Of a stretch of 38,767 nucleotides of DNA, positions 6,174 to 15,662 are shown one piece after another (the stretch's first letter is position 1; each line of letters opens with the position of its first letter). The notes below the pieces were generated by a model that saw only the letters and a program-made list of their open reading frames with translations, did no database searches and was not told where the DNA came from. Origin of the DNA: an uncultured Arachnia sp. (lineage in GTDB: Bacteria; Actinomycetota; Actinomycetes; Propionibacteriales; Propionibacteriaceae); the NCBI GenBank assembly GCA_947499145.1, contig CANMNB010000022.1, positions 1 through 38,767 on the forward strand, written 5' to 3'. The translations under genes and the position numbers were made by a program.

Positions 6174-7970
6174 TCAGACGGTGATGTCGTAGCTCCGAAG
6201 CTTCGCCTGCGCCGCCTTGGTCGACGAGGCCTGCAACTCCAGCAACTCGGCGTAGATGCCGCCCGAACGCGCCAGCTCGTGGGGAGTCCCCACCTCGTCT
6301 ACGCGGCCATCCCTGAGCGTGACGATCCGGTCGACGGTGGAGATGGTCGACAGCCGGTGGGCGATGATCAGGGTGGTGCGGCCGTGCATCAGCTCTTCAA
6401 GTCCAGCCTGGACCTGGCGCTCCGCCTTCGCGTCCAGCGACGACGTCGCCTCGTCCAGGACGAGGATGGGCGCATCCTTCAGCATCGCCCGGGCCACCGA
6501 GATCCGCTGCTTCTGGCCCCCGGAAAGCTTGACGCCGCGCTCACCGATCTCGGTGTCGAAGCCCTGGGGGAGCCGCTCGATGAACGTCAGCGCGTTGGCG
6601 CGTCGGGCCGCCTCGCGCAACTCGTCGTCGGAGATCGTCTCGCGGCCGTAGGCGATGTTCTCGCGGATGGTGCCGGAGAACAGCGACGCGTCCTGGAACA
6701 CGACGCCGATCTGACTGCGCAAAGCCGCCGTCGGGACCTCGGTGACGGACCGTCCGCGCACCCGGATAGTGCCCGACGTGGGCTGGTACAGCTTCATCAG
6801 CAGGTTCACCAAGGTGGTCTTGCCGCCGCCGGACTCGCCCACGAAGGCGACCCGCTCGCCCCGGTCGATCGCCAGGGAGATGTTGCGCAGCACGAGGTCG
6901 TCGCCGTAGCCGAAGCTGACGTCGTCGAAGCCGATGACCGGGTCGGCGTCTGACCACGGCACGGAGGTCGCGGCGTGCTCCTCGGTGGGGTTGTAGGGCT
7001 CGTCGACCTCCTCCATCACGCGGAAGTACTCGTTGCTGCCGGTGATGGCGCGCTGGGTGGAGTCCACCAGGTAGCTCATGGAGGTGACGGGCTGCTTTGC
7101 GATGTTGATGAGCTGGATCAGCAGCACCATGGCGCCGATCGTGAACTCGCCGCGGGCGGTCTGGACGAAGATGATGAGGTAGATGCCGAAGAACACGACG
7201 TCGAGGGCGCCGCGGCGGGCCACGTCCATGGCGTGCCAGAACCGCGACTGCCGGCGGGTGAGGTCGACGGCCTCGGTGTAGTGGTCACCGAAGTGCGCCA
7301 GCTCGGTCCGCTCGGTGACGAAGGACTTGACGACGCGCAGCTGGCCGACGACCTCGGCGAAGCGGCCGCCGGCGATGTCGTAGTGCTGGTTCTTCTGGTT
7401 CTCCAGCACCTGCCACTGCTTGGAGGTCAGCGCCGTCAGCCACACGAAGGCCGGGTAGATGACGATGAGCAGCAGCGCCAGCCATGGGGAGTGCCAGGCG
7501 GAGATCACCAGCACCGCCCCCACGGTGATGAGCGTGGTGAAGAAGCTGTTGGCGAACATCTGCAGGAAGTCGGTGATCGAGGTGATCGACCGATTGAGTC
7601 GGGAGATGATCGTGCCGGTCAGCTCGGAGTCGAAGTACCGCTGGGGGAGCCGCAGGAGCTTGGCGTAGTAGCGCTGGGAGAGGATGACGCGCAGCCGTGT
7701 GCTCATCAGGTCGCCGAGATAGCCGACGACGTTGGTCACCACCGAGTTCGCCAGCATCAGTCCGAGGAGCGCGACGGCGAGCCAGACGAGCGTCGTGACG
7801 GTGGCGTCGCCGTCGCCGGCTGTCATGTCCACCACGATCTGGGTGGCGTCGGCGATCACGAACGGGGTCAGCAGGGACGTCGCCGCCGTGACGATCGCGC
7901 CGACGACGATGCCGAGGTACAGGGGCCACAGTTCGCGGGCGGTGGTGAGGATTCTCCAGATCGCGTTCAT
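6174..7970 (-). CDS. ABC exporter, fused permease and ATPase
   Basis: A 598-residue half-transporter of the type IV (MsbA/LmrA-like) exporter class, expected to work as a homodimer. The N-terminal half has six predicted membrane helices. The C-terminal half has a complete ATPase: Walker A GESGGGKTT, signature LSGGQKQR, Walker B ILVLDEATSSLD and H-loop IIAHRLST. The family exports lipids, peptides or drugs; nothing here identifies the substrate. It stands alone and needs no partner if homodimeric. I start at ATG 7970, before NAIWRILTTARELWPLYLG; a TTG at 8009 would add 13 residues. A TACGGT box lies 8 nt before the ATG, together with a weak AAGG. Confidence 0.9.
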   Translation of the reverse strand: MNAIWRILTTARELWPLYLGIVVGAIVTAATSLLTPFVIADATQIVVDMTAGDGDATVTTLVWLAVALLGLMLANSVVTNVVGYLGDLMSTRLRVILSQRYYAKLLRLPQRYFDSELTGTIISRLNRSITSITDFLQMFANSFFTTLITVGAVLVISAWHSPWLALLLIVIYPAFVWLTALTSKQWQVLENQKNQHYDIAGGRFAEVVGQLRVVKSFVTERTELAHFGDHYTEAVDLTRRQSRFWHAMDVARRGALDVVFFGIYLIIFVQTARGEFTIGAMVLLIQLINIAKQPVTSMSYLVDSTQRAITGSNEYFRVMEEVDEPYNPTEEHAATSVPWSDADPVIGFDDVSFGYGDDLVLRNISLAIDRGERVAFVGESGGGKTTLVNLLMKLYQPTSGTIRVRGRSVTEVPTAALRSQIGVVFQDASLFSGTIRENIAYGRETISDDELREAARRANALTFIERLPQGFDTEIGERGVKLSGGQKQRISVARAMLKDAPILVLDEATSSLDAKAERQVQAGLEELMHGRTTLIIAHRLSTISTVDRIVTLRDGRVDEVGTPHELARSGGIYAELLELQASSTKAAQAKLRSYDITV

Positions 7971-8075
7971 CGCCTTGAACCGTACCCCCGGGGTATCGGT
8001 TTCCGGCAATCGGTACGGCGTCGTCGACGGTGCCCGGCCAGCGTGCCAAGCTGGGCCGCGAGCAGGAGGTCACCG

Positions 8076-8705
8076 ATGTACGTTGCCCGCGTTCGTCCCG
8101 TCCGGCGCACGGTCCAGGTCGTGATGGATCTCGTCGTCCTCGGCTGGGTGGTCGGGTGGTTCCTCGCCGCCCGCGCCGTTCGGGGCGTCGTCGCCGCTCT
8201 GGCCGAGCCGTTCCACGACCTGGGGGACACGGCCGAGCGCATCGCCGACAGCGTCGACGGTGCCAGCGCCCAGCTGGGCGAGGTGCCGCTCGTGGGGGAG
8301 CAGCTGTCCGCCCCGTTCCAGCCGGTTTCCGAGGCCCTCCGGGACGTGACAGCGCAAACCAGCGCACAGGCGCAGGTGGTCCTCGACACCGCGGACCTGC
8401 TCTTCTGGGTGGTGTGGGCCATCCCCACTCTCACCGTTGCCCTGCTCTACCTGCCGGCGCGGATCCGTCGCGCGAGGGAGGCAGCGGCGGCACGCGGATT
8501 CGTCGACGGCATGGCCGACCTGGACCTGTTCGCGCTGCGTGCCATGGCGCGGGCCCCGATGGCGGAGCTGGCGCGGATCGACCCCGACCCCGTCGCGGCC
8601 TGGCGGGCCAGGGACCAGCACACCATCCGGCAGCTGGCGGACCTGGAGCTCAGGCGCGTCGGGATCGGGGTCGTGGAGTACTCCGCGGAGCCGATCCGCG
8701 AGTGA
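8076..8705 (+). CDS. hypothetical membrane protein
   Basis: A 209-residue protein with two predicted membrane helices (VMDLVVLGWVVGWFLAARAV near residues 16-35 and LLFWVVWAIPTLTVALLYLP near residue 110). Between them is an extracytoplasmic helical stretch with heptad-like spacing (LGDTAERIADSVDGASAQLG). The C-terminal 85 residues are cytoplasmic and charged. AGGAGG lies about 8 nt before ATG 8076, fixing the start and ruling out the much longer open frame upstream, which only shadows the exporter gene. Its stop abuts that of the convergent citrate synthase gene with no intervening base. I do not recognise a named family. Confidence 0.8.
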   Translation: MYVARVRPVRRTVQVVMDLVVLGWVVGWFLAARAVRGVVAALAEPFHDLGDTAERIADSVDGASAQLGEVPLVGEQLSAPFQPVSEALRDVTAQTSAQAQVVLDTADLLFWVVWAIPTLTVALLYLPARIRRAREAAAARGFVDGMADLDLFALRAMARAPMAELARIDPDPVAAWRARDQHTIRQLADLELRRVGIGVVEYSAEPIRE

Positions 8706-9992
<1,287 letters not shown>

Positions 9993-10087
9993 GTGTGCTG
10001 AGGCCTTCCTGGTGCCGACGACGTCGTCGTCGCTGAGTCGGTGTCATTCCAAGTGGTGCTTGCCGGATTCACCATACAACCTTGAAT

Positions 10088-10127
10088 TAGTTGATCGGAA
10101 TCCTACAAGTGGTTGACTTTTCAACTA
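10088..10127. promoter_or_regulatory. palindromic operator candidate between gltA and the YceI gene
   Basis: GTTGA (10112-10116) and TCAAC (10121-10125) form an inverted repeat around 4 bases. A wider pair, TAGTTGA (10088-10094) and TCAACTA (10121-10127), repeats the same half-site. The half-site type resembles MarR-family operators. TTGACT at 10113-10118 inside it could serve as a -35 element for the YceI gene, so binding would block it. Confidence 0.45.
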
Positions 10128-10180
10128 GGACGTGTCACGCTTGAAACGTCAGCAGCGTCCACCACCACCGAGGAGAACCC

Positions 10181-10741
10181 ATGACCACGCTGAGCGAACT
10201 CAACGGGAACTACGTCATCGATCCCACCCACACCGCCATCTCCTTCGTCACCCGCCACGCCATGGTGACCAAGGTCCGCGGCCATTTCGACGCCGAGGGG
10301 ACCGCCCACTTCGACGGCGCGAACCCGAAGAACTCCAGCGTTCGGGTGACGCTGGATGTCAACTCCGTGAACACCGGCAATGCCGACCGCGACAACCACC
10401 TGCGCACGTCCGACTTCTTCGAGCCGGAGAAGTACCCCACGATCACCTTCGTCTCCACCGACGTGAACCCCACCTCCGACGACGAGGTCGAGATCACCGG
10501 TGACCTCACCATCCGCGACGTGACGAAGCAGATCACCTTCCCGGTGGAGCTCACCGGCCGTGTCGTCGACCCGTTCGGCAACGACCGCGTTGGCTTCGAG
10601 GGCAAGACCACCGTCAACCGCTCCGACTTCGGGCTCACCTGGAATGCCGCGCTCGAGACCGGTGGCGTGCTGGTGAGCGACAAGGTCACCCTGGAGTTCG
10701 ACGTCGCCCTGGTGGCCCAGAACGACGAGGCCCAGGCCTGA
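10181..10741 (+). CDS. YceI-family protein
   Basis: A 186-residue YceI/lipocalin-like beta-barrel, a family that binds polyprenyl-type or other amphiphilic ligands. The domain fills the protein: GNYVIDPTHTAISFVTRHAM at the start, then VRVTLDVNSVNTGNADRDNHL, TSDFFEPEKYPTITFVST, the central LTIRDVTKQITFPVEL, and GKTTVNRSDFGLTWN near the end. There is no signal peptide, unlike the E. coli protein, so it acts in the cytoplasm. GAGGAG just upstream supports the ATG at 10181. In actinobacteria such proteins are often controlled by MarR-type regulators, consistent with the palindrome upstream, although no regulator gene is nearby. Confidence 0.93.
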   Translation: MTTLSELNGNYVIDPTHTAISFVTRHAMVTKVRGHFDAEGTAHFDGANPKNSSVRVTLDVNSVNTGNADRDNHLRTSDFFEPEKYPTITFVSTDVNPTSDDEVEITGDLTIRDVTKQITFPVELTGRVVDPFGNDRVGFEGKTTVNRSDFGLTWNAALETGGVLVSDKVTLEFDVALVAQNDEAQA

Positions 10742-10756
10742 TCGCTTCACAGCATG

Positions 10757-10794
10757 AAGAAGGACCCGGTCGGAATGGCGACCGGGTCCTTCTT
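10757..10794. terminator. bidirectional terminator
   Basis: AAGAAGGACCCGGTC (10757-10771) pairs perfectly with GACCGGGTCCTTCTT (10780-10794) around an 8-base loop. The A- and T-rich ends make it work on both strands. It separates the YceI gene from the convergent DUF6458 gene. Confidence 0.9.
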
Positions 10795-10814
10795 GGGTGT
10801 GGTGTGGCTGTGGC

Positions 10815-11057
10815 TCAGAGGCCGTCGTGCGACTCGGACCGGGTGATGCGCTCGCCGGTGCCGGGGTCGTTGACGGTTCGGGTCTCCGTGACGCGGTTGC
10901 GCTGGGAGGCGAGCAGGGCCCAGATGAGGCCGATGAGTCCTGCGGCGATCAGGATGAAGCCGACCACGTCCAGGCTGACGTAGGGGATCTCGGCGTTGAC
11001 CGCCCAGACCAGGATGGCGCCCAGGGCGATGAGGAAGACAGAACTACCGATTCGCAT
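10815..11057 (-). CDS. DUF6458 family small membrane protein
   Basis: An 80-residue protein with two membrane helices (GSSVFLIALGAILVWAV and LDVVGFILIAAGLIGLIWAL) joined by a short loop, followed by a charged cytoplasmic tail (RNRVTETRTVNDPGTGERIT). The spacing and residues match DUF6458, a widespread actinobacterial family of unknown function. AAGGAG is present a few bases before the ATG at 11057. It is a single-gene unit, convergent with the YceI gene across a strong terminator. Confidence 0.85.
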   Translation of the reverse strand: MRIGSSVFLIALGAILVWAVNAEIPYVSLDVVGFILIAAGLIGLIWALLASQRNRVTETRTVNDPGTGERITRSESHDGL

Positions 11058-11196
11058 GTCATGTGCTCCTTGCGTGAGGATCTGCCCGTGCTGGGCGGTT
11101 TCACTGTAGACCGCGCGCGGTTCGCTCCGGTGGATCCCGTCCCGGTCGCGGGTCGCCGATTGGCCGGACCTCCACCCGATCAGGGTTGGTTCCGGC

Positions 11197-11202
11197 TACG
11201 TT
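11197..11202 (+). promoter_or_regulatory. -10 box for a leaderless start
   Basis: TACGTT ends 6 nt before the GTG start at 11209. No ribosome-binding site is present and no good -35 element is visible. Confidence 0.35.
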
Positions 11203-11208
11203 GAGCCC

Positions 11209-12579
11209 GTGACCGGCCCATCTCAGCAGGACGACCCGCGCCTCGCGGTCCACCCCGTCATCGACGACATCCCGCTCCCCGCACGCGGCAGCCTCGGCAC
11301 CCACAAGGCCACCAAGACCCAGGTCGTGAGCTGGGGTCTCTGGGACTGGGGGACCCAACCCTTCGCCACCGTCATCACGACCTTTGTGTTCTCGGTGTAC
11401 CTGACCTCCGGCACGCTTTTCGGCACCGGGCCGAACGACGACGGACCGTCTCTCAAGCTGGGCTACGCGATGGCTGTTGCAGGCTTCTTCATCGCCCTGC
11501 TCGCCCCCGTTCTGGGCCAAGGCTCCGATCGCTCCGGCAAGCGCATGTTCAACTTGCGCTGGCAGACCTGGCTGCTGGCGGCGGTCTCGGCGTCGCTCTG
11601 GTTCGTCGCACCCGAGCCGTCCTACCTGATCCTCGGCCTGGTCCTGCTGGGCGTGGGGAACGTCGTCGCCGAGATCGCCAACGTCAACTACTACGCCTCC
11701 ATCGAGCGCGTCGCGACGCCGGAGACCGTGGGGCGCGTCTCCGGCCTGGGGTGGGGCCTCGGCTACCTGGGAGGGATCGCGATCCTGTTGCTCGTCGTCG
11801 CACTCCGGGGTGCCGACTTCGAGCCGGACGACGTGCGCTTCGCCATGCTCGTGTGCGGAGTCTGGACGCTGCTGTTCACCATCCCGATCTTCGTGGCGCT
11901 CAAAGACACCGAGGTGGAGAACCCGCCGCCGCGCCAGTCGATCGCCGAGGCCTACAAGAGCCTGTTCGCGTCCATCCGTCGCATCTACCGGCAGTCGCCC
12001 AACACCATCTACTTCCTGCTGGCCTCGGCGCTCTTCCGCGACGGGCTGGCGGGCGTGTTCACGTTTGGAGCGGTGCTGGCGGCGGGCACTTTCGGGTTCA
12101 GCTTCGGCGAGGTCATCATCTTCGGCATCGCCGCCAACGTGACGGCGGGCGTCTCGACGATGCTGTTTGGCCTGCTGGACGACCGGTTGGGTCCGAAGAA
12201 GGTGATCATGATGTCCCTGGTGGCGCTCGTCATCCTCGGGACGGCCGTGTTCGTACTCCACGACCAGGGCAAGATCGCCTTCTGGATCTGCGGATTGCTT
12301 CTGACGCTGTTCGTCGGCCCGGCGCAGTCCTCCAGCCGCTCGTTCCTGGCCCGTGCCATCCCGGAGGGGAAGTCCGGCGAGGTCTTCGGTCTCTATGCGA
12401 CCACTGGCCGTGCGGTGTCCTTCTTCTCGCCGCTCGCCTGGTCCGGCGCGATCCTGATCGGCCGCCAGGTCACGGGGGCGGAGTCGCAGTACTTCGGCGT
12501 GCTGGGCATCGTCGTGGTGCTCCTGGCCGGCCTCCTGGTCATGATCCCGGTGAAGGAGACCGGGCACAACCTGCACTAG
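11209..12579 (+). CDS. MFS transporter, UMF1 (Atg22-like) family
   Basis: A 456-residue membrane protein with about twelve helices. The signature WGLWDWGTQPFATVITTFVF after a hydrophilic N-terminus, followed by APVLGQGSDRSGKR, identifies the UMF1 branch of the major facilitator superfamily, which is related to the yeast vacuolar amino-acid effluxer Atg22. Substrates of the bacterial members are not established. A cytoplasmic loop near residue 230 (KDTEVENPPPRQSIAEAYKS) separates the two halves. The GTG start at 11209 has no ribosome-binding site but has a TACGTT box 6 nt upstream, suggesting a leaderless message. It is monocistronic; repeats lie downstream. Confidence 0.88.
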   Translation: MTGPSQQDDPRLAVHPVIDDIPLPARGSLGTHKATKTQVVSWGLWDWGTQPFATVITTFVFSVYLTSGTLFGTGPNDDGPSLKLGYAMAVAGFFIALLAPVLGQGSDRSGKRMFNLRWQTWLLAAVSASLWFVAPEPSYLILGLVLLGVGNVVAEIANVNYYASIERVATPETVGRVSGLGWGLGYLGGIAILLLVVALRGADFEPDDVRFAMLVCGVWTLLFTIPIFVALKDTEVENPPPRQSIAEAYKSLFASIRRIYRQSPNTIYFLLASALFRDGLAGVFTFGAVLAAGTFGFSFGEVIIFGIAANVTAGVSTMLFGLLDDRLGPKKVIMMSLVALVILGTAVFVLHDQGKIAFWICGLLLTLFVGPAQSSSRSFLARAIPEGKSGEVFGLYATTGRAVSFFSPLAWSGAILIGRQVTGAESQYFGVLGIVVVLLAGLLVMIPVKETGHNLH

Positions 12580-12639
12580 GTCGTCGGCCCCGAGTCTCGG
12601 TCGCGGCGCGAGCCGCCCAGAGCCGTCGCACGCCTCTCC

Positions 12640-12687
12640 GAAAATCGATCAGTGCTCGATTTTCCCACGTCCGCTTCCGAGGATCGA
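12640..12687 (+). repeat. dispersed palindromic repeat, copy 2
   Basis: GAAAATCGA (12640-12648), a 7-base centre TCAGTGC, and TCGATTTTC (12656-12664) form a perfect 9-bp inverted repeat. A 14-base spacer and GAGGATCGA (12679-12687) follow, in the same layout as copy 1. It lies between the convergent genes ending at 12579 and 12867. Confidence 0.85.
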
Positions 12688-12729
12688 TCACCGACCCCTT
12701 GTTTTCGCCAGCAACCAGCCGGAGCGGGG

Positions 12730-12754
12730 GAAGATCGATCAGTGTTCGATTTTC
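12730..12754 (+). repeat. dispersed palindromic repeat, copy 3
   Basis: GAAGATCGA, a 7-base centre TCAGTGT, and TCGATTTTC repeat the unit of copy 2 in the same direction, 90 bp downstream. It is followed by a GC palindrome (CCCCACGGTGGGG, 12755-12767) in place of the 14-base spacer. Between 12768 and 12866 I see nothing further. Confidence 0.8.
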
Positions 12755-12866
12755 CCCCACGGTGGGGTCCGGTCCACCGGCGGCCAACAGCCCCGCCCGA
12801 CGGGCGACGCACGACGGCGTGGCGGTGGGGGCGGGTCTGGGCTCAGCTTTTGGGGCAGGTCCCGTC

Positions 12867-13052
12867 TCAGCTGTCCAGGTCCGGGAGCTGCTCCGTCTCG
12901 TCCTCGGGGGACTTGGGGTCCTTGGCCGCCGAGTTGTCCTCGGCGTGACTCGGGCCGGACGGGGCGTCGGCCTCGCGGCTGCCCGGGATCGGGACGTCGT
13001 GGGGCTGGTCGTCGGGCTGGTCGTGGGACTTGTCACTCTCGTGGTGGCTCAT
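12867..13052 (-). CDS. small acidic hydrophilic protein
   Basis: A 61-residue, probably disordered protein rich in Asp, Glu, Ser, Pro and His (SHHESDKSHDQPDDQPHDVP, then a serine/proline/acidic tail). There is no membrane segment, cysteine or recognisable domain. AAGGAG (13063-13058 on the minus strand) sits 5 nt before ATG 13052, so I prefer it over the in-frame GTG at 13058, which overlaps the ribosome-binding site. The strong site argues for a real gene despite the low complexity. Short histidine/acid-rich proteins sometimes bind metals or act as stress-protective chaperones, but nothing specific shows that here. Confidence 0.6.
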   Translation of the reverse strand: MSHHESDKSHDQPDDQPHDVPIPGSREADAPSGPSHAEDNSAAKDPKSPEDETEQLPDLDS

Positions 13053-13130
13053 GCTCACTCCTTGTTGTGGTGCCCGACGTCGTCGGGTCGCTCACTCGAG
13101 CCTAGGAGCCGACAGGCTCACGCCGTCGCA

Positions 13131-13257
13131 GCCACAGGCTGTAGGGGGATTCCGGGCCCTCGCGCCTTTCCACTACAGCCAGCGGTCAGGGGACCGGCCC
13201 ACGGGCTTGGCAGTAGTGCGAGTGTTCGCGAGGGCGAAACGCCACTACAGCTTGCGG
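13131..13257. repeat. two related imperfect hairpins
   Basis: Two hairpin-like units stand in tandem. In the first, GGCTGTAG (13137-13144) faces CTACAGCC (13173-13180). In the second, GCAGTAGTG (13210-13218) faces CACTACAGC (13243-13251), with an inner GTTCGC/GCGAAAC match. The right arms share CCACTACAGC, and GCGGTC follows each. They fill the gap between two divergent genes. Confidence 0.5.
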
Positions 13258-13333
13258 TCTCGCCCGCCACGGATCGCGACGGTGGCGCGCCACACCCATT
13301 AGGCTGAGGTCAGCCGTCGGAAGGACTTGCTCC

Positions 13334-14314
13334 GTGAAGGGAATCGTCGTGTTCTCCGGGTCCGCGCATCCGGGGTTGGCGGACGAGATCTGCTCACGGA
13401 TGGGCATCGAGCGAAGCGGCGTCCACATCTCGAGGTTCTCCAACGACTGCCTCCAGGCCCAGCTGCTGACGAACTGCCGGCAGCGCGACGTCTACATCGT
13501 CCAGCCCCTCGTGCCCCCCACGCAGGACCACCTCATGGAGCTCCTGCTCATGGTCAACGCTGCCCGCGGGGCCTCTGCGTCGTCGATCACCGCAGTCATC
13601 CCGCACTACGCCTACGCGCGTTCGGACAAGAAGGACTCCTCCCGCATCTCCATCGGCGGGCGACTGGTCGCGGACCTGCTGGCGACGGCGGGCGTCGACA
13701 GAGTCGTGACCATGGCCCTCCATGCCCCCCAGGTCCACGGCTTCTTCTCCGTGCCGGTGGACCACCTCACCGCGCTCGGCGTCATTGCCGACCACTACCG
13801 CGACCGCCACCTCACCGACCACGTCGTCGTCTCACCCGACCTCGGCAACGCCAAGCAGGCCACCCTGCTGGCACGGCTCCTGAACCTCCCCGTCGCGGCG
13901 GGCAACAAGCAACGTTTGGCCGACGACAAGGTGGTCATCGAGTCCATCGTCGGCGATGTCGCGGGCAAGCACGCCATCGTCCTCGACGACGAGATCGCCA
14001 CGGGGGGCTCGATCGTCGAGATCGTCACACGACTGGTCGACTTCGGCGCCATCGACGCGTCCGTCGCCTGCACCCACGGCCTGTTCGCCGGCTCGGCCGT
14101 CGAACGCCTCACCAGCTCGGACTACATCTCCGAGGTGGTCTCCACCAACACGGTTCCGGCGCCGCCCGACTTCCCTGGCCTCATCACGCTCAGCGTCGCA
14201 GGCCTCTTCGCGGAGGCGATTGAACGCATCCACTCGGGACGGTCCGTCTCCAAGCTGTTCAACGACGTCGACCCGTCCTACGCGCCACCGCCCGAGCCAC
14301 CCGGCCTGTTCTGA
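13334..14314 (+). CDS. ribose-phosphate diphosphokinase family protein (PRPP synthetase-like)
   Basis: A 326-residue protein with the full two-domain PRPP synthetase layout. Features in order are IVVFSGSAHPGLADEIC at the start, the ATP-binding flexible-loop region PHYAYARSDKKDSSRISIGG, the family segment MALHAPQVHGFFSVPVDHL, and the PRPP loop VVLDDEIATGGS near residue 218. In standard Prs these read 'Y-A-R-Q-D-R-K' and 'V-D-D-M-I-D-T-A-G-T', so this is a divergent paralogue. It probably makes PRPP from ribose 5-phosphate and ATP, but the changed loops leave room for another pyrophosphokinase role. The GTG start has GAAGGA upstream; a TAGGCT box at 13300-13305 may be its -10. The usual neighbour glmU is absent. 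Confidence 0.82.
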   Translation: MKGIVVFSGSAHPGLADEICSRMGIERSGVHISRFSNDCLQAQLLTNCRQRDVYIVQPLVPPTQDHLMELLLMVNAARGASASSITAVIPHYAYARSDKKDSSRISIGGRLVADLLATAGVDRVVTMALHAPQVHGFFSVPVDHLTALGVIADHYRDRHLTDHVVVSPDLGNAKQATLLARLLNLPVAAGNKQRLADDKVVIESIVGDVAGKHAIVLDDEIATGGSIVEIVTRLVDFGAIDASVACTHGLFAGSAVERLTSSDYISEVVSTNTVPAPPDFPGLITLSVAGLFAEAIERIHSGRSVSKLFNDVDPSYAPPPEPPGLF

Positions 14315-14318
14315 GACC

Positions 14319-15662
14319 TCAGCGGAAGCGACGGCCCCGGTAGCGTCCTGCCACCTCTCGCCAGGTCGGGACCGTCGTGCCGCGCTCGGCCATGAGCCGG
14401 CGCAGGCGCCGGCGGGAGGAGTAGATCCCCCAGAGGCCCACCGCGAAGAACGGGAAGTGGATGAGCATCGCGAGGTTCATCTGGCGGGCCGTGTAGTCGC
14501 CGGAGGGGCTCATGAGGTCGAGGACCATTCCCACGACCAGGACTAGGACCGTGCTGGCGCTGAAGGCGCCGGTGATGACGACGCCGTTGGCGACACCGAG
14601 CTGGTGCGGGGGCAGGTCGGTGCGCGGGAAGTCGAAGCCGACGCCCGTGCCCGGTCCCCCGATGGAGATGGCGACGACGAGCGCCACCAGGAGCCACATG
14701 GGCGCATAACCGGGCCACAGCAGGGTGAGCGCCCACAGCCCGGCGATGGCGTAGACGGTGGTCAGGGCAAGGTTGCTGCGCCTCAGGGGATGTCGAGCCG
14801 TCAGCCACCCGAAGATGGGTGCCATGGCCGCGCTGAAGAGCGCCGTGAGGCTGAACAGCACGGCTGCCTCCGCGGCGGTGCGGCCCTGGCCGATGATCAT
14901 GTAGGGGACCCCCCACATCGCCACGAAGCTGTGGATCGGGAACCCGGCGGCCATGTGGATCCAGAACCCCAGCTGGACGGCGGGGTGGCCGGTGACCTTC
15001 CCCAGTTCTCGGGGCACGTCGCGCAGGGGGAAGCGGCTGACGACGCGATGTTCCCCGGGCGGCACGTCGCGCAGGACCGCGAACACGAAGATCGCCATGA
15101 CGAAGCACGTCCCGGCAGCGAACGCCATGGTCGGGCGCCAGCCGTAGGTGAGCATGAGGACGGGCAGCGAGGCGACGGCCGCGATCTGACCCAACTGCCC
15201 GAGCAGGCCGGTGAGTTGGCTGAGGATCGGCACCCGCTGGGGATGGAACCAGAACGGGATCAGTCGCAGGATCGACGAGAACATGCAGGCGTCCCCGATC
15301 CCGAGCAGGATGCGGGTGGCCACCGCGAGGCGCAGGTCGTCGACGAGGCCGATGGACAGCTGGGCGAGCCCCATGACCAGGGCGCCCGTGACCAACATCA
15401 CCCGCGAGCCGAAGCGGTCGAGGAGCAGGCCGGCGGGGATCTGCATGATCGCGTAGACGGCGACCTGCACGACGACGAACGTCGAGACGATCCCGACGGA
15501 GGTGCCGAAGTGTTCCGCGGCGGGTAGCCCGATGACGCCGAGTGACGTCCGCTGCATGATGCCGGCGGCGTAGGCGAGGACCCCGACGCCCCAGACGAGC
15601 CAGGCCCGTGGGTGGGTGCGCCGGGGCGCCTCAGGCGTCGAGTGTGGCGGCGTCGATGACAT
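14319..15662 (-). CDS. MFS transporter
   Basis: A 447-residue major facilitator protein with about twelve helices, beginning AWLVWGVGVLAYAAGIMQRT. A typical motif-A-like loop is seen at LLLDRFGSRVMLVTGALVMG, and its counterpart between helices 8 and 9 at GWLTARHPLRRSNLAL. The C-terminus is basic (SSRRRLRRLMAERG). The substrate cannot be inferred. I start at ATG 15662, 32 bp inside the end of the upstream alcohol dehydrogenase gene, because the longer frame only adds non-homologous residues. The overlap implies cotranscription or translational coupling with that gene. Its stop lies 4 bp from that of the convergent PRPP synthetase-like gene. Confidence 0.85.
   Translation of the reverse strand: MSSTPPHSTPEAPRRTHPRAWLVWGVGVLAYAAGIMQRTSLGVIGLPAAEHFGTSVGIVSTFVVVQVAVYAIMQIPAGLLLDRFGSRVMLVTGALVMGLAQLSIGLVDDLRLAVATRILLGIGDACMFSSILRLIPFWFHPQRVPILSQLTGLLGQLGQIAAVASLPVLMLTYGWRPTMAFAAGTCFVMAIFVFAVLRDVPPGEHRVVSRFPLRDVPRELGKVTGHPAVQLGFWIHMAAGFPIHSFVAMWGVPYMIIGQGRTAAEAAVLFSLTALFSAAMAPIFGWLTARHPLRRSNLALTTVYAIAGLWALTLLWPGYAPMWLLVALVVAISIGGPGTGVGFDFPRTDLPPHQLGVANGVVITGAFSASTVLVLVVGMVLDLMSPSGDYTARQMNLAMLIHFPFFAVGLWGIYSSRRRLRRLMAERGTTVPTWREVAGRYRGRRFR

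Noticed and set aside
6975-8075. Long plus-strand open frame upstream of the gene at 8076
   Set aside because: It runs opposite the ABC exporter coding region; the protein is low-complexity and the real start is fixed by AGGAGG before 8076.
11101-12576. Minus-strand open frame of 491 codons
   Set aside because: It mirrors the UMF1 transporter gene, and its translation is an Arg/Asp/Glu/Gln-rich shadow typical of antisense frames in GC-rich DNA.
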